Counted from the first letter of the stretch, positions 42,829 to 51,191 are shown. The stretch is 64,000 nt of DNA from PALSA-555 sp963731625 (GCA_963731625.1 CAVSWH010000015.1:302229-366228); one strand, 5' to 3'. Numbers and translations: made by a program. Notes: generated by a model from the sequence alone, not told the origin.

Positions 42829-42854
42829 GACTCGCGGTCCTTAGACCGCGAGTC
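42829..42854. repeat. Palindrome family copy (26 bp)
   Basis: Arms GACTCGCGGT and ACCGCGAGTC, perfect stem, loop CCTTAG. It lies between the P450 gene and the SHOCT-protein fragment. Confidence 0.85.
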
Positions 42855-42910
42855 GCCTCCGCCGCGCAATCGAGTGAGTGCGGCCCCTTCGATGTCGCGG
42901 ACACGGCAAT

Positions 42911-43081
42911 CAGGTCCGGCGGAGCCGGCAAGGTCCCGGGGAGCGGGTTCGGTGTCGGCGCTGAGTTCGTGAGCGGCACCTCATGTCCGTCTGCCGTGAC
43001 GACGTACCCCTGCTCGCTCTCGACACCCAAGGCTTGGGCGATCGCCGGTCGGGGATCAATCAGCGGGAGACCGAGGAGGCG
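42911..43081 (-). pseudogene. Fragment of a SHOCT-linker protein gene
   Basis: Fifty-seven codons read RLLGLPLIDPRPAIAQALGVE and then GYVVTADGHEVPLTNSAPTP, ending APPDL. They match residues about 163-208 of the 246-residue SHOCT protein at 11526 (RILGLPLVDPGPAVAQALGVE ... DGHEVPLTTSAQTPAPPDL). The N-terminal barrel and the final SHOCT domain are missing, and the flanks in the same frame are Arg-rich noise. The surrounding stretch 42542-43170 holds no complete gene. Confidence 0.75.
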
Positions 43082-43170
43082 GGGTTGCCCGGGCGGTCCA
43101 ATCGCGGGTGTCCTTCGAGGCCGCTCTGGGCGTACCGTTCCGACCGCCCTGCTGATCGAGGAGGTAGATC

Positions 43171-43449
43171 GTGGGGGATGCCAGCGACGAGATCGACGAC
43201 ACACTGCACGCAGCCCAGGACCGCAGCGTCCTTGGGCGGCGCCTCCACGCCGGCGCCTCCGTCGAGGCAGCGATCCCACCCGAAGCGGACCGACTTGAGT
43301 TGCTCGTCGAGTATGCGCTGCCAATGCTCGCCGGCTTCGATCAAGCATTGCGGACCCTCGCGTTCGAGATCGATGAGCTGACGGCCGAACATCACCGGTT
43401 GGCTGCCGCCGTCGAGCGCCTCTCGTCGGAGACCGATTCGAAGACGTGA
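43171..43449 (+). CDS. Small hypothetical protein
   Basis: A 92-residue acidic, soluble, mostly helical protein from GTG 43171, supported by a GAGGAGGTAG ribosome site seven nt upstream. The sequence (LLVEYALPMLAGFDQALRTLAFEIDELTAEHHRLAAAVERLSSE) has a heptad-like pattern in its last 50 residues, suggesting a coiled coil. No known domain is recognised. Its 5' end lies just beside the reverse-strand SHOCT fragment. Confidence 0.55.
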   Translation: MGDASDEIDDTLHAAQDRSVLGRRLHAGASVEAAIPPEADRLELLVEYALPMLAGFDQALRTLAFEIDELTAEHHRLAAAVERLSSETDSKT

Positions 43450-43559
43450 AACGTGGGGCGTGTCAGCAGCACCGCGTGATGGCTTCGAAGACTGCCAACG
43501 TCTCGTTGCGCAGCTGACTGTTCTGGCGTCGAGTTACCCGTCGCAGAACGCGCTCCTCA

Positions 43560-43979
43560 CTACGTCGGCTTTGAATCGTCCTGGGTCCCGTCGTCTCCGG
43601 CAGCGTTGACTTGAGCTCCAGCCGTTGCGAGCGCGGCCAGGAAGTGCGCCGTCAGCTCACGGCCCTTCTTTACGTTGCCAAGGACCCGCATGGACTCTGC
43701 CATGTCGCGTCCCGGCAGCCCCGGCGAAATGCGGAAGCCGACGGGCTCCACGACGTAGGTCTTCGATCCCACGGTCATCTTCGTACCGACGCCCATGCTG
43801 CCCCTGTTGTTGCCTGCCAGCACGTCGCGGACGGGCGCCCCGGCAATGACGTCGCCCTTGCGCTTGCACAGCACGACTTGACCGTCGCGCACAGAGACGG
43901 AGCCTCTTTGGTCGAGCCACCGCCAGCCCGTGCCAATTCTGGCGGCCATCTCAAACGTCACGTCGGGCTCGTCAGGCAT
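43560..43979 (-). CDS. Hypothetical protein
   Basis: About 139 residues from ATG 43979 (MPDEPDVTFEMAARIG). The first about 80 residues look beta-rich (GSVSVRDGQVVLCKRKGDVIAGAPV, TKMTVGSKTYVVEP), somewhat like a PH or small barrel domain. The rest is helical with a polar tail. No signal peptide or membrane segment is seen. I do not recognise the family. It is divergent from the gene at 44443 across a gap with two palindromes. Confidence 0.6.
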   Translation of the reverse strand: MPDEPDVTFEMAARIGTGWRWLDQRGSVSVRDGQVVLCKRKGDVIAGAPVRDVLAGNNRGSMGVGTKMTVGSKTYVVEPVGFRISPGLPGRDMAESMRVLGNVKKGRELTAHFLAALATAGAQVNAAGDDGTQDDSKPT

Positions 43980-44018
43980 CACTACAGCGTACGGCCTCTG
44001 CATGCATTGGCATTCCGC

Positions 44019-44045
44019 GACTCGCGGTTTCCCCGACCGCGAGTC
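44019..44045. repeat. Palindrome family copy, left of a pair
   Basis: Arms GACTCGCGGT and ACCGCGAGTC, perfect stem, loop TTCCCCG. It forms a pair with the copy at 44144; outer ends are 152 bp apart. Confidence 0.85.
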
Positions 44046-44143
44046 GTCGGTCGATAAGCATCGAGGACGAGCAGCCTGCCCGGTAATTCGTCGCCGATGC
44101 AGAAGGTGGGCACTAGCTCTCTGAGAGGACGGGTGGCGCTCGG

Positions 44144-44170
44144 GACGCGCGGTCTGTCCATCCGCGAGTC
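44144..44170. repeat. Palindrome family copy, right of a pair
   Basis: Arms GACGCGCGGT and CCGCGAGTC with one mismatch. A further half-site ACTCGCGG follows at 44177. The gap 43980-44442 otherwise shows no gene. Confidence 0.7.
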
Positions 44171-44442
44171 AGGGCTACTCGCGGATCTAAGGATTGCCGA
44201 GCTTTCCCAGTGGGTCCGCCCGGCGGGTCGCTCATCAATCCGTCGGCCCGCGGGGGTGTTGATCCGCGTCGGTCTTCGACCTCGACGAAACCGCTTCGTC
44301 GGGGCTTGACAGGTTGTGGATACTCACGGACTGGGCTCCTAGGTGGGGAGCAGACTGAACACGATGGCGGCGACAGGGGTTGGGGATGCATGACGAACTA
44401 GCCAGCTAGGGATGGTCCCTGGCGGCTCTACGAGAGGTCGCC

Positions 44443-44802
44443 ATGCCCCGCAATCGCCCGAAGTATCGCTTCTACGCTCGGGAGTTCTTGAACCGCCGTG
44501 GTCACCACGGCGGTGCGTACATCCTCGCCGTCGTCGATCGCACCGAGCCGACAGACGACCCCGATCGGTACGTCAACATCGAGCTTGAGATCGCCGACTG
44601 CAGTCGCCATATCACACTCGAGTTTCCGGTGTGGTCGGCTGGAGACCGTTCGAACACGGTTCGTAAGGCTCGGCTGCTGGCCAACGTGCTCGACAAGTTT
44701 GCCGACGCCGTCGAGACCGAGACAGTCGCCGCGTCAGAGCGGGCGAAGCAGCGGCCCAACTCTGCGCACGGTGACGATCTGCTGGGCCCGATCACGGGCT
44801 GA
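44443..44802 (+). CDS. Hypothetical protein
   Basis: A 119-residue soluble protein from ATG 44443, with AGAGG eight nt upstream. It begins with PRNRPKYRFYAREFLNRRGHHGG, then beta-strand-rich AYILAVVDRTE and NIELEIADCSRHITLEFPVW, then a helix (NTVRKARLLANVLDKFADAVE) and a polar tail. No family is recognised. It ends facing the carboxylesterase gene, with a palindrome in the 73-nt gap. Confidence 0.6.
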   Translation: MPRNRPKYRFYAREFLNRRGHHGGAYILAVVDRTEPTDDPDRYVNIELEIADCSRHITLEFPVWSAGDRSNTVRKARLLANVLDKFADAVETETVAASERAKQRPNSAHGDDLLGPITG

Positions 44803-44837
44803 CCGCGGGCTTCGTCCCAACGTATGGTGCCGAGCAT

Positions 44838-44864
44838 GACTCGCGGTTCTACAGATCGCGAGTC
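44838..44864. repeat. Palindrome family copy between convergent genes
   Basis: Arms GACTCGCGGT and GATCGCGAGTC, centre TCTACA. It is 35 nt after one stop and 11 nt from the facing stop at 44876, a position suited to a two-way terminator. Confidence 0.9.
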
Positions 44865-44875
44865 GCGGCGCCTTG

Positions 44876-46390
44876 TCAGCGGTAGCAGCCGCGAACGCTG
44901 TGGTCAGGGTCGTCGACGACCCGGGTGTCACGGTCGAACACCATCACCGCCCGCCGCGCTGTTTCGTAGGGCGGCCAGGCTAGGCCGTCGCGCGATGGAT
45001 CACCGGTGGCTGCGAGTGCCGCGAGCGCCTTTCGCAGCTCAGTCCCCAGCGACTCGGCAACCTCGGTGTGGCCGACCGCGGCACCCCATCCCTCCCGGTC
45101 GAACGTACCGAACGTAAACGGCACGTCGATCGCATGCGCGGCACCGAGCCCAGGCGCGGCCCAATCGAAGCGGTACACGAAGGCGGGAGCGCCCCAGCGA
45201 GCGCGAGCCTCGGCGAGACGAAGCGTCGGAATCCGCATGCGGGCGTCCGTGCGTAACGCCTCCCACACGACGCCGTTGCCAACCTCCGATTCGAGCGTTC
45301 GCCTGTACGCCGCGATCACCTCGAGGGGGTCGCGACCCGGGACGAGTCGTGCCACTCGGCGCGCCAGCCGCTCGTCACAAAGCTGGGCGCCCGTCGGATC
45401 CGGGAAGAGCCGCAGCTCGTCGCGGGTGGTTCCGATCAGGAGGGCCACACTGCTCCCGCGCCCGGCGGCCATCCCATCCAGCACCGGACGATCCACGAGG
45501 TCACCGTCGAGTGCGGGCGCGAACGGCATCACGCCAGTCTCGCCGAACAGCTCGACCATCGCCTGGTCCTGAGCGGCCAAGAGCACTGCGGTCGGAACAC
45601 GGCGCAGCGTGTCGGCGTCGGCCCGATCGAGGTCGAGGGCGGCCGCCAGCCGCGACGCGACACGCGCCGCCTCCTCGCGGCTCAGTGTGCGCGGCTCCCC
45701 GCTCTGCGCTGCTGCCCGGGTGACGATGGGCTCGGCGGCCGACGCCAGGAGGTGCAGGATCGACCCCGCTCCTGCGGATTCGCCGAAAACTGTCAGCCGC
45801 GAGGGATCACCGCCGAGGGCCGGTGCGTGGCTCTGCACCCACCGCAGCGCGGCGAGCTGGTCGTGGAGCCCGGCGTTCCCAACCGTCGCCGTTTTCCGTC
45901 CGGCGTCGTCGGGGCAGAGGAAGCCGAGCGCGCCGAGCCGGTAGTTGATCGTGACGACCATGACGTCGGCTTCGGCTGCGAGGCGAGCGCCGTCATAGAC
46001 GGGCTGGCTTGAGCCGCCAGTCGTGAACGCACCGCCGTGGATCCAGACCATGACCGGCCGTCGACCGTCGGGTCCCGGGGTCCATACGTTGAGAGTCAGG
46101 CAGTCCTCGGACGTCGTCTCGGGGCGAAAAGTCGGCAACGGGCTCGGCAGCCCTGGTCCTTGCGGGGCGGAGGGACCGAACGCAACCGCCTGGCGAACGC
46201 CGGCCCACGCCGGCGCGGGAGCGGGTCGTTGCCATCGTCGAGCGCCTTCAGGGGAGGCCGCGTATGGGATTCCGAGGAATCGCTGCACGGGGCTCCGGTC
46301 CGGGGCAGCAATGGTCTGGCCCTCGATCGTGCCCGACAAGGTCTCGACCCGAGGCGGGTTCAATCGGCGCCGGCCTTCATGTGGTGACAT
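44876..46390 (-). CDS. Type-B carboxylesterase
   Basis: A 504-residue alpha/beta hydrolase of the carboxylesterase/lipase family. N-terminal FLGIPYAASPEGARRWQRP, the oxyanion loop in VMVWIHGGAFTTGG, the nucleophile elbow FGESAGAGS (Ser near residue 195) and the C-terminal AAHAIDVPFTFG with the catalytic His are visible; SEDCLTLNVWTPG is another family mark. It hydrolyses esters of unknown identity; no signal peptide, so cytoplasmic. The start is ATG 46390; the frame stays open upstream to 47101 but that part is the shadow of the divergent dehydrogenase gene. It shares its upstream region with that gene. Confidence 0.9.
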   Translation of the reverse strand: MSPHEGRRRLNPPRVETLSGTIEGQTIAAPDRSPVQRFLGIPYAASPEGARRWQRPAPAPAWAGVRQAVAFGPSAPQGPGLPSPLPTFRPETTSEDCLTLNVWTPGPDGRRPVMVWIHGGAFTTGGSSQPVYDGARLAAEADVMVVTINYRLGALGFLCPDDAGRKTATVGNAGLHDQLAALRWVQSHAPALGGDPSRLTVFGESAGAGSILHLLASAAEPIVTRAAAQSGEPRTLSREEAARVASRLAAALDLDRADADTLRRVPTAVLLAAQDQAMVELFGETGVMPFAPALDGDLVDRPVLDGMAAGRGSSVALLIGTTRDELRLFPDPTGAQLCDERLARRVARLVPGRDPLEVIAAYRRTLESEVGNGVVWEALRTDARMRIPTLRLAEARARWGAPAFVYRFDWAAPGLGAAHAIDVPFTFGTFDREGWGAAVGHTEVAESLGTELRKALAALAATGDPSRDGLAWPPYETARRAVMVFDRDTRVVDDPDHSVRGCYR

Positions 46391-46478
46391 CCCTCGTCGC
46401 GTGACGCGACCAGCGTGATCTGCACTTCCAAGCGACGACCGGTTCCACGGGCCAACAGGACTCGCACCTCCCGGACGG

Positions 46479-46484
46479 TACCCT
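46479..46484 (+). promoter_or_regulatory. -10 box, probable leaderless transcript
   Basis: TACCCT ends eight nt before ATG 46493, supporting that start for the dehydrogenase and a transcript without leader for the three-gene catabolic unit. Confidence 0.4.
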
Positions 46485-46492
46485 GCGAGGCC

Positions 46493-47437
46493 ATGCGGGT
46501 GGCTGTGATCGACGACTACCAGCAGGTCGCCCAGTCGCTCGCCGACTGGGAACAGCTGCGCGGCGCGACCGTCGAGTACTTCGCCGACCACGTCAGCGAC
46601 GCCGACGCTCTCGTCGACCGCCTGGCCGGCTTCGACGTAGTGGTAGCGATGCGGGAGCGCACACCGTTCCCCCGATCGATCCTGGAACGCTTGGCCGACC
46701 TCCGCTTGCTCGTGACCACGGGGCCCTTCAACGCGGCGATCGACGTCGACGCCTCCCGCGACCGCGGTGTCACTGTGTGCGGCACCGGCGGGACGCTCTG
46801 GAACACCGCGGAACTCACATGGGCACTGATCCTCGCCACCGCCCGGTCTCTTCCGGCGGAGGACGCCGCGGTCAGAGCCGGTGGCTGGCAGCGAACACTC
46901 GGTCGCACGATGCACGGCTCCACGCTGTCGGTACTCGGGCTCGGCAACCTGGGGAGCGTTGTTGCTCGCCTCGGGTTGGCCTACGAAATGGAAGTCATCG
47001 CATGGAGCCCGAACCTCACGGCGGAGCGCTGCGACGCGGTCGGCGTCGCGCTCGTCGGGCCAGATGCCCTGTTCCAGCGGGCCGACGTCCTGACGGTGCA
47101 CCTGAAGCTCGGTCAGCGAAGTGTCGGGCTCGTTGGTGCCCGCGAACTGGCGCTGATGAAGTCGACCGCGTTGCTGGTGAACACCTCGAGGGGTCCAATC
47201 GTCGACGAGGTTGCACTGGCCTCAGCCCTCGAGCGTGGTGCCTTGGCCGGTGCCGGGCTCGACGTGTTCAGCGTCGAGCCCCTGCCCGATGGTCACCCGC
47301 TGCGGAAGGCCCCGAACACCGTCCTGAGCCCTCACCTGGGGTACGTGACGGAGGATTGCTACCGGATCTTCTACGGCGACGCGGTCGAGGACATCCTGGC
47401 CTGGCAGGCGGGGAAGCCCATCCGCGTGATCACTTAG
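46493..47437 (+). CDS. D-2-hydroxyacid dehydrogenase (NAD-dependent)
   Basis: About 314 residues. The Rossmann core shows LSVLGLGNLGSVVARLG near residue 145. The catalytic set of the family is present: Arg in NTSRGPIVDE near 228, an acidic residue in the following segment and His in SPHLGYVTED near 283. It reduces a 2-keto acid or oxidises a D-2-hydroxyacid; it resembles phosphoglycerate dehydrogenase-like enzymes but lacks an ACT domain. The start is ATG 46493. The aldolase gene begins 11 nt after the stop, so the two are co-transcribed. Confidence 0.9.
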   Translation: MRVAVIDDYQQVAQSLADWEQLRGATVEYFADHVSDADALVDRLAGFDVVVAMRERTPFPRSILERLADLRLLVTTGPFNAAIDVDASRDRGVTVCGTGGTLWNTAELTWALILATARSLPAEDAAVRAGGWQRTLGRTMHGSTLSVLGLGNLGSVVARLGLAYEMEVIAWSPNLTAERCDAVGVALVGPDALFQRADVLTVHLKLGQRSVGLVGARELALMKSTALLVNTSRGPIVDEVALASALERGALAGAGLDVFSVEPLPDGHPLRKAPNTVLSPHLGYVTEDCYRIFYGDAVEDILAWQAGKPIRVIT

Positions 47438-47448
47438 GTTTGGTCGCG

Positions 47449-48205
47449 GTGGCGAGCACGGACACATCCTTTGAGCCGCAGGCGATGCCACCGATCGGCG
47501 TCGAGCTCACCGAGCGGCAGAAGCTGGCGTGCCTCCACCGCATCTTGGCCGGTATCGGGTTCAACGAGAACATGGCCGGCCACGTGACCATGACCGCCGA
47601 CGCCGACGGCAGCCTCTGGGCCAGCCCGTGGGGCCTCTGGTGGGACGAGGTGCACGCGAGCGACCTCTGCCTGGTTACCCCGGACGGTGAGTTGCGCGAC
47701 GGCCGCTGGGACGTCAGCCCGGCAATCTTCGTGCACACCGAGCTGCACCGAACCCGGTCCGACGCCCGCGTGGTCGTCCACAACCACCCGTATCACGCCA
47801 CGCTGCTTGCCACGCTCGGGCGTCTCCCCGAGATCACGCACCAGGCCGCTTGCATGTTTGACGGAGACCTGGCGCTCGTTGATGAGTATCAGGGTCAGGT
47901 GCTCGACCAGGACGCCGAGCGCGTGGCTGGCGTCCCGCGTCGGCTCAGCGAACGGGGTCATCCTCGCCAGCCACGGGGCGCTGGTGATCGGCTCGTCCGT
48001 GGAAGAGGCGACCTATCGATCGGCCACGTTCGATCGGATGTGCCGGCTCACGACTGACGCGTTGATCAGCCGGCTCCCCACACGCGAGATTGCCACTGCC
48101 CACCGCGCCGGTTTGAAGGACGCCTTCCGGACCCACGCCCTCGACGCTTACTGGAGCGGAGCTGTGCGGCTGCTCCTGGCGGACGACCCAACCGTGCTCA
48201 ACTGA
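47449..48205 (+). pseudogene. Class II aldolase/adducin-family protein, frameshifted
   Basis: Begins at GTG 47449 in one frame: IGFNENMAGHVTM, VTPDGELRDG, HTELHRTRSDARVVVHNHPYHA, the last with metal-type His. It loses similarity near 47925 after DAERVAG. The family's next segment, GVILASHGALVIGSSVEEATYRSATFDRMC, with the remaining metal His, appears in the neighbouring frame and runs to 48205. A one- or two-base change between about 47915 and 47950 would join them. It is either a true inactivating frameshift or a sequencing/assembly error. Intact members cleave or form C-C bonds in sugar acids. It stands between a dehydrogenase and an amidohydrolase. Confidence 0.75.
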
Positions 48206-48216
48206 GGGGAGGAGAC

Positions 48217-49467
48217 GTGCCCGTCACTATCGACGAGCTCTCGAACATGGAGTCGTTCGGCGGGGGCGGCCAGCGTCGGGCCGGGGTGACCCTGCTCCCT
48301 GACCCCGATCCGCGCCCAGTCCACTTCACGGTTATCTCCACCGACGACCATGTCGTTGAGCCACCCCACATGTGGGAGGGCCGCTTCCCGGCCAAGCTCG
48401 CCGACCAGGCGCCGCGGGTGGTCGAGACCGATGACGGCGGCGAGCGCTGGCTGTGGAACGGCGAGCTCATCGCCAACGTGGGCTTCAACGCCGTCGCTGG
48501 CCGACCAACCAGCGAGTATGGCTTCGAGCCCACCCGCTTCGACGAGATGCGTCGCGGCGCGTGGGACATCGATGCCCGGGTCGACGACATGGATCTCAAC
48601 GGTGTCTACGCCAGCGTCTGTTTTCCTTCCTTCCTGCCCGGCTTCGTCGGACAGCGCATCTCGCTCGCGCCGACCGATCCCGAACTCGGCCTCGCAACGA
48701 TGCGGTCGTGGAACAACTGGATGCTCGAGGAGTGGTGCGGCGCCCATCCCGATCGCATGGTTCCCCTCCAGCTCCCGTGGCTGCGGGATCCCCACGTCGC
48801 GGCAGAGGAGATTCGGCGCAACGCCGACCGCGGCTTCAAGGCGGTCACCTTCTCCGAGAGCCCCGACAAGCTCGGGCTGCCATCGATCCATACTGGCTAC
48901 TGGGATCCATTCCTCGCCGCCTGCGAGGAGACCAGCACTGTCGTGTGCCTCCACGTCGGGTCGTCGTCGACGTCGCCATCGACTACCGAAGACGCGCCGC
49001 CCGAGACGATCGCTGTGCTCTTCTTCGCCTACGGGATGTACGCCGCGGTCGACTGGCTCTACTCCCGCATCCCCGTTCGATTCCCCGACATCAAGATCTG
49101 CATGTCCGAGGGCGGGATCGGCTGGGTAGCCGCGCTCATGGACCGGCTCGACCACTGCTTCGAGTACCAGATGGGCTACCTCCACACATGGGAGGGGGTG
49201 TCGGAAACCCCGACCGAGGTGCTGCAACGCAACTTCTGGTGGTGCGCACTCGACGACGCGTCGGCCTGGGCCACTCGCCATCGAATCGGGACCGATCATC
49301 TCGTGGTCGAGTCCGATTATCCGCATGCCGACTCGACTTGGCCCAACACCCAGGCGCTGCTCGCCCGTCAGCTCGCCGACCTGCCGGAGGATGAGGTGCG
49401 GGCTGTGTGCTGGGCAAACGCGGCCGCGCTGTTCCGTCACCCCGTCCCGGTGGGCGTTCGGCCGTAG
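48217..49467 (+). CDS. Amidohydrolase family 2 (ACMSD-like) protein
   Basis: A 416-residue metal-dependent hydrolase/decarboxylase of the amidohydrolase-2 group. ISTDDHVVEPPHMWEGRFP near residue 38 carries the HxxxP-type metal motif. VCLHVGSSS near 246 and DHLVVESDYPHADSTWP near 366, with His and Asp ligands, complete the usual TIM-barrel set. Relatives act on carboxylated aromatic or aliphatic ring-cleavage products. The start is GTG 48217 with a GAGGGGAGGAG ribosome site. It is the third gene of the dehydrogenase-aldolase-amidohydrolase unit, which suggests breakdown of an organic acid. Confidence 0.85.
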   Translation: MPVTIDELSNMESFGGGGQRRAGVTLLPDPDPRPVHFTVISTDDHVVEPPHMWEGRFPAKLADQAPRVVETDDGGERWLWNGELIANVGFNAVAGRPTSEYGFEPTRFDEMRRGAWDIDARVDDMDLNGVYASVCFPSFLPGFVGQRISLAPTDPELGLATMRSWNNWMLEEWCGAHPDRMVPLQLPWLRDPHVAAEEIRRNADRGFKAVTFSESPDKLGLPSIHTGYWDPFLAACEETSTVVCLHVGSSSTSPSTTEDAPPETIAVLFFAYGMYAAVDWLYSRIPVRFPDIKICMSEGGIGWVAALMDRLDHCFEYQMGYLHTWEGVSETPTEVLQRNFWWCALDDASAWATRHRIGTDHLVVESDYPHADSTWPNTQALLARQLADLPEDEVRAVCWANAAALFRHPVPVGVRP

Positions 49468-49673
49468 ACGACCTGGGCAGTCGCCTGGGGCCCGCGCCTA
49501 CGGGACGTAAACGCGGAACCTCTCGGAGCCATAGGGCCGCACCTTGCGGTGAGATGGCGAACTGCAGAAGCGAGACATCACGCCCCGCTTCCTTGTGTAC
49601 GCCCTCGGTAGAGGACTTGAACCTCTGAAGCGTCAAATGACTTGGTGCTCAGTCGATCAGCGGCCACTAGCCC

Positions 49674-49700
49674 GACTTGCCGTCCCTTAGATCGCGAGTC
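49674..49700. repeat. Palindrome family copy (left arm decayed)
   Basis: Left arm GACTTGCCGT, right arm GATCGCGAGTC. It is followed 15 nt later by another copy. Confidence 0.65.
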
Positions 49701-49715
49701 GTTGAGGGGACAGCT

Positions 49716-49742
49716 GACTCGCGGTCATCTTGATCACGAATC
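49716..49742. repeat. Palindrome family copy, CATCTTG-loop subtype
   Basis: Left arm GACTCGCGGT, right arm GATCACGAATC, centre CATCTT. It shares this unusual centre with the copy at 52043. Confidence 0.7.
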
Positions 49743-49885
49743 AAAGTATCGAGGCGCGGTCCGACGTTCTTCCGGTCAAGATCGCGCCTCCCGTAAGGAC
49801 AGAAGGCCCTCGTTCCGCCGATGCGAAGGGAATGTCTGGCCGCGGGCCCGGTGCCAGCGTCTCACCCCTTGGACGGATGCTCTCC

Positions 49886-49941
49886 GACTCGTGGTTTCGC
49901 GGGTCGCAACCGTTACACGAACGGCCTATAGATCGCGAGTC
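49886..49941. repeat. Palindrome copy interrupted by an insertion
   Basis: Left arm GACTCGTGGT and right arm GATCGCGAGTC are 56 bp apart end to end, about 29 bp more than in other copies, as if sequence had been inserted in the loop. Confidence 0.5.
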
Positions 49942-49984
49942 AAGTTCATCCAATCGGATCCGCGGAAGCGTCGCCCACCATCAA

Positions 49985-49990
49985 TACGAT
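49985..49990 (+). promoter_or_regulatory. -10 box, probable leaderless transcript
   Basis: TACGAT ends eight nt before ATG 49999, supporting that start for the secreted protein. Confidence 0.4.
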
Positions 49991-49998
49991 TCTGTGGA

Positions 49999-51024
49999 AT
50001 GGACGCCATTGCCCGTCGGTTCCGGTCGTCGGGCCGCCTGCTGACAATCGGGTTGCTCGTCACCCTCCTGGTATTCGTCACCTCGGTTGCTTCCCATCCG
50101 GCCGGGGCGCGTGCTGACGTACGTACGGGCTCGATGTCACGGTGGACGCAACCAGGCGCCATCCACGCAGAGGGCAGCAACGCCATCAGCGGAATCGTCG
50201 GCGATGGCAACTCTGGTCAACCGCTCGGCGGGATCTGCATCGTGTTCTATTCCACGGTCGGACCTCCGACCTGGTCGGGGTCAACCCAGAGTGGGCCAGA
50301 CGGCACGTTCAGTTTCACGCCTGCCGTGGCTGAGAACTACGACCTGGCAGTGTTCGGGCCAACCACGCCGGGGAACTGCGACTCGATGCCCCTGGCAAGT
50401 AATCCCGTCCCGATGTGGTTTCAGAATGTTGCGCTCACTCCCGCGGATCCGCACAACCTCGCCGTGCCAACCGGAGTGTCCGACGTTCCGGCCGCGACGG
50501 CCGGGCTCACGATGTGTCTGGGCGCCACCGAGCTCTTCATGGGTGGTGGCTGCCAAATCCTGCCCACTGGAACGGGTTCGATCTCGGGCACGGTGGTGAC
50601 GGAAGGAGGCCAACCAGTCCCGAACGCGTGTGTGTTCGTGCTGGCGCAGGGACTCTTCAATGTCTACGGGCCTGCGCTCACGGGATCAGACGGCAGCTAC
50701 GTGGTACCGGACCTGCCGTTCAACCACAACTTCGTCGTCGCCTTCGTTCCCCCGTTCGACGTTGGACAGGGACCTTGTCAGTCGAATGGGCCACCGCCGG
50801 CGCCGCCGGCCGGAAAGCTACAGCCCGTCTTCTGGAACAACGTCTGGTTCGATCTGAACGCTTATGTCGGACCAATCGATCCGTTCACCACCGCGCTCCA
50901 GTTCTCGCCAACGGTGGTGCAGGGCAGCGCGACGGCGATCGACGGTTGCCTGACGACCGCACCCGCCGATGCTGTGCCTCGCCCAGGTTGCGTCGCCGCC
51001 CTCACACCTCGGTTCACGGGATAG
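49999..51024 (+). CDS. Secreted protein with two carboxypeptidase-regulatory-like domains, FTG tail
   Basis: About 341 residues. The N-terminus is basic then hydrophobic (RRFRSSGRLLTIGLLVTLLVFVTSVASHPAGA), a signal peptide or anchor. Two beta-sandwich domains of the CarboxypepD_reg/CnaB-like type follow: ISGIVGDGNSGQPLGGICIVFYS with SGPDGTFSFTPAV, and SISGTVVTEGGQPVPNACVFVLA with GSDGSYVVPDLPF. Several Cys are spread through the protein. It ends PRPGCVAALTPRFTG-stop, the same tail as the three glycine-rich proteins. Likely extracellular, with an unknown partner. The start ATG 49999 is supported by a -10 box just upstream. Confidence 0.75.
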   Translation: MDAIARRFRSSGRLLTIGLLVTLLVFVTSVASHPAGARADVRTGSMSRWTQPGAIHAEGSNAISGIVGDGNSGQPLGGICIVFYSTVGPPTWSGSTQSGPDGTFSFTPAVAENYDLAVFGPTTPGNCDSMPLASNPVPMWFQNVALTPADPHNLAVPTGVSDVPAATAGLTMCLGATELFMGGGCQILPTGTGSISGTVVTEGGQPVPNACVFVLAQGLFNVYGPALTGSDGSYVVPDLPFNHNFVVAFVPPFDVGQGPCQSNGPPPAPPAGKLQPVFWNNVWFDLNAYVGPIDPFTTALQFSPTVVQGSATAIDGCLTTAPADAVPRPGCVAALTPRFTG

Positions 51025-51036
51025 CCCACGCATTGC

Positions 51037-51191
51037 GGCCCGCGGTTCCCACGATCGCGAATCGAAGGCAGCTCGTTGACATCTTCACAGGGTTAACCCC
51101 GGCGCGACAGCGCCGCCGGGGAAGTCCGCGAGCACGCGTCAGCGGGCATCTGGGCGGGAGCACGAACTCACGGGTCCATAGACCGCGAGTC
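51037..51191. repeat. Composite repeat element, copy 1 (155 bp)
   Basis: Two family palindromes (51037-51063, arms GGCCCGCGGT and GATCGCGAATC; and 51165-51191, right arm ACCGCGAGTC) flank a core. The core begins TTGACATCTTCACAGGGT at 51076 and is followed by a hairpin of CCCCGGC and GCCGGGG. The same arrangement occurs at 53257-53415. It starts 12 nt after the stop at 51024 and lies between convergent genes. Confidence 0.7.

Larger units (their letters stand above)
49468..49998. other. 530-bp intergenic region with three palindrome copies
   Basis: No gene is recognised. The frame that runs through from 49642 has no ribosome site or domain before the true start at 49999. It contains the copies at 49674, 49716 and 49886 and a -10 box at 49985. 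Confidence 0.5.

Noticed and set aside
44876..47101. 741-codon reading of the carboxylesterase gene
   Set aside because: The extra N-terminal part is the reverse shadow of the dehydrogenase gene; ATG 46390 gives the normal family length.
49642..49998. N-terminal extension of the secreted two-domain protein
   Set aside because: It would translate through palindromes with no ribosome site, and would bury the signal peptide.
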